Assembly (NCBI GenBank): GCA_002720275.1
Contig: PBHR01000004.1
Coordinates: 17,280 to 50,970, forward strand
From: Methanobacteriota archaeon
GTDB lineage: Archaea; Thermoplasmatota; Poseidoniia; Poseidoniales; Poseidoniaceae
Length of the DNA stretch: 33,691 nucleotides
Direction: 5' to 3'
Within the stretch, counting starts at the first letter, position 1, and every line of letters starts with the position of its first letter. Below, piece by piece: positions 24,585-33,691 of the stretch. The notes under the pieces are model-generated. The model saw nothing but the letters and a program-made list of their open reading frames with translations, had not been told where the DNA came from and searched no databases. The position numbers were made by a program, and so were the translations under genes.

Positions 24585-25809
24585 AACAATCAATTGTTCC
24601 GTTTAAAGAATCCATCCAGCCTACTGCATTCAATGCACCATATCCATATCTGTCATCATGCGGGATTGCTTGTGCCTGATAAGGTATGGCACTTTCCATT
24701 AATGCTTCTTTAACCATAAAAATACAATTACTTCTGTCAGTATTATCCCATGTCGGTTTTAATGAGGGATTTGCTTCAAGTAACAATGCTAATGCACCAG
24801 TTACAAAAACAGTTGAATCACTTGTTCCAGTACTAGATGTATATTTCCCATCCACCCATGTTGAAATTACATTTACACCTGGTGCTGTAATTTCTGGTTT
24901 CTCATGAGGTAAATTTCTGGGATTATCTCCATAACCTGCAAGATTATCACCTCTACTACTTTTTTCCCATAATGTACCATCTGAATTTAACGCACCAACT
25001 GCAATTACTCCAGGTACATTTGCTGGCACAGAAACTCTGCCATCATCATTCAAACCCCCATCGTTTCCTGCAGCAGCCACTACAAATATCCCAACATTTA
25101 ACGCCTGTTCAACAGCATCTACAGCTAAATTATCCAAAGGGTCTTCAATATCTTGAGCACCGCCTAAAGACATACTAATTATGTCGGCATTTCTTGATTT
25201 ACACCACAGAATTGAATCTGATACTGCCTTGTCACTACCCATCTCATCGGCGCCTAATGCACTAACAACCATTAATTCAACACCAGGTGCTGAACCTTTC
25301 AATACACCATCAGCTGCCAATAAACCTACAATTAAAGTTCCATGCCCATCTTCTGCGTAATCCACAGGTTCAATACTGTCTGAAACAAAATCCTTGTAAA
25401 TTATATTCCCTTGAAGATGCTCTAAATCGGGATGATTTAAATTAACACCCGTATCAATAATACAAACTTTAACACCATCTCCAGTAAATCCAAGTTCTTG
25501 TGCTTGCCTAATTCCTGCGAAATTATAAGCCCACTCAGAATCAGGTGTCTGTACTTCATCAAGTATTGTATAAATGGGTTGTAATAAGATCCAAACAACC
25601 ACTGCCATTGTTAAAAATAAAAGTAAGCCAGAAGGACGAACCCTCCTATTACTCACATGTATTAACGCAATTCTTTGAGTAGGCCATCCAGTAGTTATTG
25701 TCCTAAATTCATCATCTTCATCATATAGCGTTTCAGGGTCAACTGCAGTTAAAATTCTTGGTTCATTAGGTTCTGGAATTAATTCCAAATGTTTTAATTC
25801 CCGAGCCAC
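24583..25809 (-). CDS. Membrane-anchored subtilisin-like serine protease (S8)
   Basis: The 408-residue serine protease has a complete triad: Asp119 in CIIDTGVNLNHP, His156 in DGHGTLIVGLLA, and Ser330 in GTSDSTVFVTG, plus the oxyanion Asn249 in AAAGNDGG. It has an unusual layout. An acidic cytoplasmic N-terminus (residues 1-58) precedes one membrane helix (about 60-80), then only about 30 residues before the protease domain. No recognisable I9 propeptide and no C-terminal extension are present. The active domain would face outside, held by a type II anchor. It has four Cys (116, 203, 362, 408); the last is the final residue. Start is GTG 25809 with GGGGT seven bases upstream; an in-frame stop lies just before it. 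It is 37 bases downstream of the oligosaccharyltransferase gene and probably co-transcribed with it. Substrates are likely surface proteins (inference). Confidence 0.92.
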   Translation of the reverse strand: MARELKHLELIPEPNEPRILTAVDPETLYDEDDEFRTITTGWPTQRIALIHVSNRRVRPSGLLLFLTMAVVVWILLQPIYTILDEVQTPDSEWAYNFAGIRQAQELGFTGDGVKVCIIDTGVNLNHPDLEHLQGNIIYKDFVSDSIEPVDYAEDGHGTLIVGLLAADGVLKGSAPGVELMVVSALGADEMGSDKAVSDSILWCKSRNADIISMSLGGAQDIEDPLDNLAVDAVEQALNVGIFVVAAAGNDGGLNDDGRVSVPANVPGVIAVGALNSDGTLWEKSSRGDNLAGYGDNPRNLPHEKPEITAPGVNVISTWVDGKYTSSTGTSDSTVFVTGALALLLEANPSLKPTWDNTDRSNCIFMVKEALMESAIPYQAQAIPHDDRYGYGALNAVGWMDSLNGTIDC

Positions 25810-25846
25810 AAATATACCCCAATGAAATTACTGTAAACAATTTACA

Positions 25847-28800
25847 TTAAAATCCTGGTCCGCTTCCAGTTCTTCTACTTTTAACAAAAGAATAAATCCC
25901 AAAAGCAAAAATTAAGACAATTATTATTGGAACAATATTTGGTTGTTTTGCTTCATTATCAGCAGTGAATTTTACCTGATTTAGCACAACAGGTTCTGGA
26001 TTCTCAACAAGTGGTGTTTCACCAGCATCTATAGTAAATGTAAATTTATACTCTCCAGCATCAATTTGATCTGTATTAAATAATACTGTTATAGTTTCAT
26101 TACTTTCTGGTAAAATTGTAATCGGCTGTGAAACTGCAGTAATATTTAGTTCCTCAATATAACCTGTAACTGTAACACCTTCTGCTGATATCAATCCATC
26201 ATTATGTACCAATATTGAAAAATCAACGGGTTGATGAATTATTCCACCACCAGGACCCATACTAGGTGTATCCATTCTTAGATTCGCTTCTGCAACTTGG
26301 ACAAGTACATTAACTGGAACCATACTTCCAGACTCACTTGTCACATTTACAACAATATTATAACTTCCTTCGAATGTAAATTCAGGCATTGTTACTGTAA
26401 AACCGACATCTGAAGTGCCATTAGCTGGAATTACTCTAGACAGTGGTTCTGAAACACTCCATCCATCTGGTAATTCAGAGCTATCTATCTCAAAGAATAC
26501 ATTATCATCACCATTTCCTAAATTATCAACTTTAATGTCAAATGCAGTTGTCCCTCCTCCTGCAGTCATTCCAACCACATCAGGACCTGTTGCTTCAATT
26601 GAATAATCCTGAGGAATATGTACTTTAAGATCAAAATTACTAGAGTGACCTGTAGTTGAGGTTGCTATAATTCTTATGTTATGTCCTGTATCATAAGAAA
26701 TACTATTTTCACCATTTGGTAATTTTATTTTTATCAACAACTCCCCATTACTTGGCGATTCACTTATACCAAAACTCATATTCTTAATCTCTTCAAAAGT
26801 ATCTCCAACCTCAAATTCAACTAACCAGTCATCTTTATCAGAACCAGAAACTGATGCCATAAATGTGTAATTTTCTGATGCTAAGTTTCCAGCATATGTT
26901 ATATCGATTGAAACTTCAATATCATAATACTCATCAGTAATTCCATCTCCGTTTAAGTCCCTAATTGTCGCATTAATCATTTCATCTTCTACATAATCAA
27001 TTATTTCATTATTTGAAATAATTTGAGTAATTGAAAATTCAACATCATGCGTCAATACTCGATTAAACTCTACTACAGCCTCAGCAGAAGTAACCACGGC
27101 AAGTGAACCATCTTCTGCAAATCCTGGTGGATAAGCACCACTTATAGTATCACCAATATATTCCATTTCCATTTCCATCTCTAAAGCAGTAAATTCACCA
27201 GAAATTTGTAATGAACCTGCAGGTAATAACCAGATTTCTGCGGTTTCAGATACAGTAATATTCCATTTTGCATCATTCAAAGTTAATGTCAGAGGCACTA
27301 AATCGGTGATTGTAGAATTTGTAGATTCTAAAGTAATAATATCTCTTTCATCTCCAGAGAAATCTGTCCATCTTGTGCTAATTGGTAAATATCCACCAGC
27401 CTTAATTGTAGTATTATGTTCTCCACCATCAATAATTTCAGCTTCAAATGCGTCGTATACAACCATATGGAAACTTGGTGCTTCTGCATGGAAGACCCAT
27501 TTTCCAGGTGCTACAGTTGCATTCCATACAATCTCTCCATCTCCGTTCACAGAAATTGATATTTCTACATTTTCTCTTTCGTATCCTTCATCTGCTGCAG
27601 GGATTAATTCAACACTCATATCTGTAATTATATCATCACTAATACTTTCAAATCCATATTGTATGTCTATTTTACCAGATACAAAAACATTATCTGCATC
27701 TAAAGACACATCTAAATCTTCTTTGTTAATGCTTGTATTTTCTACTTCAACAATTAATGTATCATTATAAGTGAAACCTAAACGGCTCACATTAATAGAA
27801 TAATTATTATTTGCAGGAACATAAAAAGACCATTCTCCATCAGATCCTGTAGTCATATTCAAAGATTCAAATCCATCAGAATCAAGTTTAACTTCAGATT
27901 CTTCAAGTTCTTCACCAATTTGGTATTCTCCATCCTCATTGAAATCCCAATACACATTTCCACTAATTTCAACATACCTAGATAGTTCAATATCTGCAGT
28001 AATTGTTTCATTTTCAGATAAATCACCTAGTGCATAATCCTCTAAAATCCACCTTACTCCATTAAATTCATCTGTATAATTTAATTTCAAACTCCAATCA
28101 CCAGGGTATAATTGTGCTGAAACCATTGCTGTTTGATTTGATAGTGGTAAAGTTACTTCCCCAAGGCCATCATTAGACACAGCTGTTAAACTAACACCCT
28201 TCAACAAACTATAATTAGTGATTTTACCTAATTCAAATAAGGTTAAATTCAAATTAGCTACTTCTAATGTCCTCCATTCAAACGTTCTGTTTTCAGAATT
28301 ACTATCAATGTATACTAATGCTCTAAATGATTGTGTAGTTCCATCTACATCATAAGGGCCAATTGTCACTGTATAATTTCCAGCAGGCACATAATCTAAA
28401 ATCGTACCATTTGAATCTGATTCCATTCTTAAATCTAGCAAGAAGTTGTCACTATCTGTATAATCAAATACAACAGTAACATTCTCTGCTGGTGCAAAGT
28501 TCTGTTCTTTAATTTCAATATCTACTTTCCACAAAGATTGCAAGACTAAATCTATTGTATCTTCTATTCCAGAAACTCCAATTGAAATTGGATCTGGTGT
28601 TATCGCAAATAATGTGTCAAATTCACTTCCATTCTTTACATTTTGAACGTCCATTTCTAAATAATATTGACCAAAAGATAAGTCCATTTCTAAAATTCCA
28701 TCTTCTGTAAACATCTCAGATGTAACGTTTATTGTTTCCTGATTTATTCCTGCCGGAATTAATCTAAAATCAATACTAACTGGTGTTCCATTTTCAAATA

Positions 28801-31800
28801 ATTCATCTCCACCATCAATAAATGTCCTAATTTGAACTGTAACAGGGGCAGGGAATGCATCTACTGTCCAATTCAAAGCTTCTATAGTTGTTCCTACGGA
28901 TTGATTTGCACTCAATATTGTTTCAGGAACGCCCAACATTTCTTCGCTAACTGTAATTGAATAATTACCAGTTGGAAGAACGAAATCATATCTTCCATCA
29001 GAATCTACCGTAGAAACCCACGTAACACCCATGAACATTTCTAAAGTCTGATCTCCTTGAGTACCAACATATTCTGCAAAGACCTCAAAGTTCTCAAAGT
29101 CAGGGATCTTATTGTCATAGGTTACATTGTTTGGATTCAAAATCACTCTTCCAGCATAATTATATGAAAGGCTTAGTTTTTCATTAATAATCAAATTAAC
29201 ATTCTCCATGTCTGCTGAAATATTTACATGTTTAGCAGCAACCATGTTGTTTGGAGTTAATGTTGTAACATCAAATTCCATTCCAGAGGGAAGTTCTAAT
29301 TCAAATTCACCATCTTCATTTGTTTCTACAATAACTTCAATACTTCCACTCCTGAAGTTTACTGGTAACGATGTAAGTGGTTGAGGAACCTGAGTACCGT
29401 TTTCAACATCAGTAACGATATTAGCCACATATCCATTAATAGAAACTGCTTTTGAAAATTCAAATAAATCTAAATTCAAATCCTCTTGCTCTAAACTAAA
29501 TTCACTCCATAAGAGTAAATTATCGCCAGTTCTACTTTTCATAATCCAATCACCTAAAGGTAATTCAGCAAATATAGCACCTGATTCGTTAGATGTAGCA
29601 TTAATCACATCTCCATTTTCAACAGATGTGAAACTTACTAATATGTCATTTACATCAATAATATCTGGTTGATTTGGAGTTGTCTCGTTCCTTACTGCAG
29701 GACTAATTGTAAATTCTACATCTCCATGATCTAATATTTCTCCATCAAATGAAAATCCTTGATCCTCTTCAACTAATGTTGTATTTAATTCATAGTGAGC
29801 ATCTCCATCTAAATCAACTCTAACACTATAATTACCTGGAGACAAGGGTCCAATACTTACATTTCCTTCTTCACCTGAACTGAACCTTAAACAAGTCACA
29901 CCAGGGCTGAATAAAGAACCACTTTCATCAACCCAAATCCCTTCATTAAGATTGATTTCAGTACATTCATCCGAGTCTAAATCCAAATCAATTATTTCCA
30001 CAGTAGTGTTAAGGCTATTTCCTTCTTCATCAGAAATAATTCCAGAGACTTTTAGACCTGCAATACTTAAATCAAGACCTTGAGAACCATCTAGTCCTAC
30101 AGTTATTTTTTCAATTACATCAGATGTTCTGCCGTTATTAAACACAGCATACATTTTATATTCGCCAGGTGCAATATCATTGGCGTAAAATGATCCTGCA
30201 ATAACCATCTCTCCACTATAATCTCCGATTCCTGTGTAAGTCGCTTCACCTTCAAATGTTCCCGTTCCAACAAATCTTCCACCTGCTTCAAATGTGGCAT
30301 TTGTCAAATAATTTGTAAATTCAGTTACGACATCTGATGTAAAACGTCCACTTCCAACTGCAGTACCATTAATTAAATACTTGCCAGAACCTTCAGAACA
30401 AATATTCTCACCCTCAGCAACTGTTGAATTTTCACAAGCACTAATATTATCTCCTTCAACCCAATTTGCATCTAAAACACCTTGTCCGCTCCAAGTTCCA
30501 TTACCTGTATAAGATTGGCCTACCTGAAGTCTACGAGAATAATTTCCAGTAAAGTCAGTAACTTGTAATTCCATAACTGATTCAATTATTCCTTCATGTT
30601 CAGAATATACAGCAGTTCCAACACCACTAATTACTAAATCTTCACCAGAAACTGTTTTGTTAATTGTGCTTACATCATAAGAAATCTCGTCATTCCAAAG
30701 GTTTTGTAAAACGAAATCTGTTTCTACCAAAGGTAATCCATCAAATTCACCTTCTCCAACCCATTTTACTACTCCTGATGCAGAAGATGTTTCTAATTCG
30801 ATATTTACTGCTTCTAAAGGAGTCGTTGAGATTCTTTCAGCTTGATTAGCTGTAACATTAATTTCGTTTTCACCTAACCACATCATTCCAGAAACTTCTG
30901 AAAGTAAACCTGTAATTGGATTAACTACTCTTTCACCTGGATTTTGTCCAATAATATCTATATTCATTGAATAAATATCTAATTCTCCGGATTGTATTGT
31001 CATTAAATCAACAGAACTATCAAATTCACCAGTTAATGCTGTAACGCGGATTCTTCCAGCAGGTGCTGTAAAACAATAATTACCATCTGAATCAGTTGTT
31101 GTAGTACCTATTGGAATCCAATATGTTCTTGCATCTAAATCCTCTACACCTTCACCACTAAATCCATCTCTTTCGACCAACAATGTGGCTCCAGCAATAG
31201 GAGTATCTAATTCAGGAACTGATACAGTACCACATACCTCTGCTCCAGCATAATATTTCAGGATCTTTACACCGAAATTCGCTTCTCCAAGGCCAAATGT
31301 ATCATAATTACCTCTTTCATCATACCAATTAGAGATTACAAAGTGATTCATCATTGCACCTGGAAGTGGCCAAGCCGATTCCAATACCGACTCTGGAGTT
31401 CCAGAATAGGATGATGAAAGTAGTGGTTTTGGTGAGGCTGATATTACTCCAGAATAATCTGTTAAACCTAAATCTGCAGCACCATATCCAATATAGGCTC
31501 TAGCTAACATAGTATCATAAAATGCCTCAGTATGATCATACCTCACATCAACTAATTGAATGACTTCCACATCTCCTCCACTTTGACTTCTCAGTACATC
31601 CATCTTATATTGCTCATTAAAATCTTCAGCTGTTCTTTCAATAATACTCTCTGAACCTCTTTGTGTTTCATAAACTGTATCCATGAAATGATCTGGGTTT
31701 TGACCTGAAAGTATTGTAGGAGCATAGAAAATACCTGTTGGATTTCCTCTATTGTAATTAGAATCAGAATATGCCCCTCCACCCATAGGGTATAATCTAG

Positions 31801-33691
31801 TATCGATTGCAAAATATGAAATTTCATGATTTCTAGTAATCATTTCACCAGGAGCACCCTCACTATCTTGAACCTCATAAATATCTAAACTAATTATATC
31901 ACTGTATAAATCATTTAGAGTTTCGCTATCCAAAGCACCTGTCAAAACCTGAGTTCCTAGAGCAATTTGTGAATTTTGCCTATGGATTGAAGTACCTGTA
32001 TCCATATACTTCTCAATAATATCAGCAGTATACCAATAATCTCCAACAACATAATGACTTGCATCAAATGTTTCTCCAGTGCTATCATCTACATATTCTG
32101 TAAGAACATCTCTATTAGCTGTTCTATCTTCAAAAGTAGATCTAGCTTCAACTTCAGAAGTATAATCTTCACCGATTTGTGCTTCTCCTTCATAAATTCT
32201 CCAAACATAATCATCTGTTTTTAATCCATCAGTATTGACATAACCTCTAGCAAGTGCTAAAATTCCTTGATTCGTTGTTTCTTCTGTCCATTCATAAACT
32301 TCAAACATTCTATCTTTTGCTAATTCTTGAGTTAATTCTCGAGTTACCAAATGAAATTCATCATATTCATCTTGGTGCATGTGTTTTAAAAGAGTAGATT
32401 TGAATTCTTTTGAATAATCATCACCATTACCACCATGTACAACATCTCCAATTCCAATTCTAATAATAAACATTGCAACAGTATCATCTTGACTTCTTGA
32501 AAGCAACATATTACCTGCAGTAGGAATACCAGTCTGGAAGTTATCCGCAACTGTAGGGTGTTGTCCTTGAGTTAATGCTTGGAAACCATAATCCCACCAA
32601 GAAACAAATGCGGGTTTATCTGAAAATTTCATTAGACATTTTTCTAATTCTGAGTCCCAAGTACCGTCCATTTCATTCTCACAAACTAAACTATCGGTAA
32701 CGCCATCATGGAATTGATCTTGTTGTGCAAGCCAATCATACGCTGAATTCCAATAATAATCATTAAAACCCGGACCAAATGAATTCATGAACCAATAACC
32801 CTGAATATCTTCATAAGCAGTTCCATCAACTAATTTTGACCATCTTAAAAAGTCTGGAATTAAATTATATAATTCTTCATCTACATCAGCAGCTTTTTCA
32901 CTTCCTCTAGGGATTGCAGCATCCATACCATATGTTGCGTGTTGAGAAAATACCATGATAAAAATCATGAAAATTGCAACAAATCCTGGATTTCTAAAAA
33001 ATGTTTTTCTTCCTGATTTAAATCTAGCACTTGGAGTATTAATTCCCATCCTTCTCCATTGTTTAACAAGTTCATCCCAACCAGAAATTTTCCATAACCA
33101 TGCAAAGGCTCCTGCACCTACAATAGCCATTACTGGAGTTGCATTGTATACAAACCTGCCAGCATTCCAAGCCATATATGAAGCAAGTAAAACCCAGACT
33201 GCCAAAACTAATTCAGGCAGTTTTCGATGCCTTAAACCATCCCATGTCAATCCAAGCCCTCTACATAATGCAGCAATAAATACAAAGGCACCAAAACTAC
33301 CAAACAACAATCCTCTAGATGGCGCTTGAGCTTCGGCAATAGTTCCAAAAATCTTATTCTGTGAAAAATATCCTCCACCAGTAAATAAAGTAGCACCTAA
33401 GTCTGAATACTCAAGTACCCACTGAAGCCATAATAAGAATAATGGGAACAGCACTAAAACACTAACTGTACCAATTACCATTAACCATGGCTTATCTCTA
33501 GCAGAACAAACAATATAACCTGAAATTACAATTAATCCGGTGATATAGAACATTGCTTGGAATTCACCATTGAGCAATAATCCTAATGCAGGATGCATAT
33601 AGAACGGTAATGCTGTTAACCAAAGAGTCAAGAGCATTGTTATAGTAAGTACAGTAATTGTCATACTATCTCTTCTTCTAAATAAATTAAA
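25847..33691 (-). CDS. aglB: Oligosaccharyltransferase (AglB/STT3 family) fused to a giant ectodomain, 5' end outside the window
   Basis: Transfers lipid-linked glycans to Asn in N-x-S/T sequons on the outer face of the membrane. The frame is open to the right edge (nine codons before Met 33664), so the N-terminus with the first catalytic Asp motif is missing. Numbering from that Met, six to seven hydrophobic helices (up to about 240) include the TIAE motif (108-111) and the conserved Arg170 (AGRFVY). The catalytic SWWDYG is at 355-360 (nt 32585-32599). STT3 globular sequence continues to about 800. From about 808 to 2575 follow carboxypeptidase-regulatory-like beta sandwiches (ISGVV..., 'TDSDGNYCFTAPAG', 'SDGEWSFYVPA') and, near the C-terminus, NEW3- and CARDB-like domains. 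A last membrane helix (2576-2594) and a basic tail end the protein. Typical archaeal AglB proteins are under about 1000 residues. The long fusion is in one open frame without a stop. Confidence 0.88.
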   Translation of the reverse strand, partial: FNLFRRRDSMTITVLTITMLLTLWLTALPFYMHPALGLLLNGEFQAMFYITGLIVISGYIVCSARDKPWLMVIGTVSVLVLFPLFLLWLQWVLEYSDLGATLFTGGGYFSQNKIFGTIAEAQAPSRGLLFGSFGAFVFIAALCRGLGLTWDGLRHRKLPELVLAVWVLLASYMAWNAGRFVYNATPVMAIVGAGAFAWLWKISGWDELVKQWRRMGINTPSARFKSGRKTFFRNPGFVAIFMIFIMVFSQHATYGMDAAIPRGSEKAADVDEELYNLIPDFLRWSKLVDGTAYEDIQGYWFMNSFGPGFNDYYWNSAYDWLAQQDQFHDGVTDSLVCENEMDGTWDSELEKCLMKFSDKPAFVSWWDYGFQALTQGQHPTVADNFQTGIPTAGNMLLSRSQDDTVAMFIIRIGIGDVVHGGNGDDYSKEFKSTLLKHMHQDEYDEFHLVTRELTQELAKDRMFEVYEWTEETTNQGILALARGYVNTDGLKTDDYVWRIYEGEAQIGEDYTSEVEARSTFEDRTANRDVLTEYVDDSTGETFDASHYVVGDYWYTADIIEKYMDTGTSIHRQNSQIALGTQVLTGALDSETLNDLYSDIISLDIYEVQDSEGAPGEMITRNHEISYFAIDTRLYPMGGGAYSDSNYNRGNPTGIFYAPTILSGQNPDHFMDTVYETQRGSESIIERTAEDFNEQYKMDVLRSQSGGDVEVIQLVDVRYDHTEAFYDTMLARAYIGYGAADLGLTDYSGVISASPKPLLSSSYSGTPESVLESAWPLPGAMMNHFVISNWYDERGNYDTFGLGEANFGVKILKYYAGAEVCGTVSVPELDTPIAGATLLVERDGFSGEGVEDLDARTYWIPIGTTTTDSDGNYCFTAPAGRIRVTALTGEFDSSVDLMTIQSGELDIYSMNIDIIGQNPGERVVNPITGLLSEVSGMMWLGENEINVTANQAERISTTPLEAVNIELETSSASGVVKWVGEGEFDGLPLVETDFVLQNLWNDEISYDVSTINKTVSGEDLVISGVGTAVYSEHEGIIESVMELQVTDFTGNYSRRLQVGQSYTGNGTWSGQGVLDANWVEGDNISACENSTVAEGENICSEGSGKYLINGTAVGSGRFTSDVVTEFTNYLTNATFEAGGRFVGTGTFEGEATYTGIGDYSGEMVIAGSFYANDIAPGEYKMYAVFNNGRTSDVIEKITVGLDGSQGLDLSIAGLKVSGIISDEEGNSLNTTVEIIDLDLDSDECTEINLNEGIWVDESGSLFSPGVTCLRFSSGEEGNVSIGPLSPGNYSVRVDLDGDAHYELNTTLVEEDQGFSFDGEILDHGDVEFTISPAVRNETTPNQPDIIDVNDILVSFTSVENGDVINATSNESGAIFAELPLGDWIMKSRTGDNLLLWSEFSLEQEDLNLDLFEFSKAVSINGYVANIVTDVENGTQVPQPLTSLPVNFRSGSIEVIVETNEDGEFELELPSGMEFDVTTLTPNNMVAAKHVNISADMENVNLIINEKLSLSYNYAGRVILNPNNVTYDNKIPDFENFEVFAEYVGTQGDQTLEMFMGVTWVSTVDSDGRYDFVLPTGNYSITVSEEMLGVPETILSANQSVGTTIEALNWTVDAFPAPVTVQIRTFIDGGDELFENGTPVSIDFRLIPAGINQETINVTSEMFTEDGILEMDLSFGQYYLEMDVQNVKNGSEFDTLFAITPDPISIGVSGIEDTIDLVLQSLWKVDIEIKEQNFAPAENVTVVFDYTDSDNFLLDLRMESDSNGTILDYVPAGNYTVTIGPYDVDGTTQSFRALVYIDSNSENRTFEWRTLEVANLNLTLFELGKITNYSLLKGVSLTAVSNDGLGEVTLPLSNQTAMVSAQLYPGDWSLKLNYTDEFNGVRWILEDYALGDLSENETITADIELSRYVEISGNVYWDFNEDGEYQIGEELEESEVKLDSDGFESLNMTTGSDGEWSFYVPANNNYSINVSRLGFTYNDTLIVEVENTSINKEDLDVSLDADNVFVSGKIDIQYGFESISDDIITDMSVELIPAADEGYERENVEISISVNGDGEIVWNATVAPGKWVFHAEAPSFHMVVYDAFEAEIIDGGEHNTTIKAGGYLPISTRWTDFSGDERDIITLESTNSTITDLVPLTLTLNDAKWNITVSETAEIWLLPAGSLQISGEFTALEMEMEMEYIGDTISGAYPPGFAEDGSLAVVTSAEAVVEFNRVLTHDVEFSITQIISNNEIIDYVEDEMINATIRDLNGDGITDEYYDIEVSIDITYAGNLASENYTFMASVSGSDKDDWLVEFEVGDTFEEIKNMSFGISESPSNGELLIKIKLPNGENSISYDTGHNIRIIATSTTGHSSNFDLKVHIPQDYSIEATGPDVVGMTAGGGTTAFDIKVDNLGNGDDNVFFEIDSSELPDGWSVSEPLSRVIPANGTSDVGFTVTMPEFTFEGSYNIVVNVTSESGSMVPVNVLVQVAEANLRMDTPSMGPGGGIIHQPVDFSILVHNDGLISAEGVTVTGYIEELNITAVSQPITILPESNETITVLFNTDQIDAGEYKFTFTIDAGETPLVENPEPVVLNQVKFTADNEAKQPNIVPIIIVLIFAFGIYSFVKSRRTGSGPGF

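Noticed and set aside
25847..25900. SGPGF at the extreme C-terminus of the oligosaccharyltransferase as a PGF-CTERM sorting signal
   Set aside because: In PGF-CTERM proteins the PGF lies before the membrane helix; here PGF comes after the helix and basic tail, so it is most likely chance.
1..33691. tRNA, rRNA, riboswitch, insertion sequence or prophage genes
   Set aside because: No cloverleaf-like segments with a TTC-type arm, no transposase or integrase motifs, and no intergenic stretch long enough to hide one; the longest gap is the 171 bases at 12723-12893.

Overview
The window looks like a chromosomal piece of a low-GC, free-living archaeon. Archaeal signs are an AglB/STT3-type oligosaccharyltransferase (TIAE and WWDYG motifs), three genes with pilin-like N-termini, a UPF0201-family (COG1325) protein, a MarR-type helix joined to a STAND ATPase, and TATA boxes about 25-35 bases before start codons with little or no leader. 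Very long, Asp-rich thrombospondin-type-3 surface proteins together with bacterial-type genes (dnaJ, walJ-like, Pcp) suggest a planktonic marine Thermoplasmatota archaeon (Marine Group II/III, Poseidoniales-like). That placement is inference; the window holds no rRNA or other phylogenetic marker.

Layout. Positions 1-6.5 kb hold small, mostly housekeeping or unknown genes: a multi-pass membrane protein (+), then on the minus strand DnaJ, a membrane/coiled-coil/zinc-ribbon protein and a family 2 glycosyltransferase. A UPF0201 protein (+) follows, overlapping the end of an unusual pyroglutamyl-peptidase/Nudix fusion (-), and then a two-TM protein (+). Positions 5.7-12.7 kb are a tight minus-strand cassette: a 1902-residue secreted calcium-binding-repeat protein with an embedded seven-blade propeller, a 150-residue protein of unknown function, and a lipoprotein metalloprotease of the metzincin type. 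Positions 12.9-17.5 kb run on the plus strand: a WalJ/YycJ-like metallo-beta-lactamase-fold hydrolase and three pilin-like genes joined by ATGA stop-start overlaps. Positions 17.5-20.0 kb (-) hold a winged-helix/STAND-ATPase/TPR regulator. From 20.1 kb to the right edge (-) there is a surface-biology cluster: the oligosaccharyltransferase with a huge beta-sandwich ectodomain (running off the window edge), a membrane-anchored subtilisin-like protease, and a 1477-residue beta-helix/Ig-like surface protein with a C-terminal membrane anchor.

How it fits together. About 24 of 33.7 kb encodes things outside the cell membrane: N-glycosylation, proteolysis, pilin-like subunits and giant modular surface proteins. 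A reasonable reading is a cell-surface construction and attachment locus in which the oligosaccharyltransferase and the two proteases process the large surface proteins next to them. This is inference from proximity only. No tRNA, rRNA, CRISPR array, insertion sequence or intergenic gap above about 175 bases was seen.
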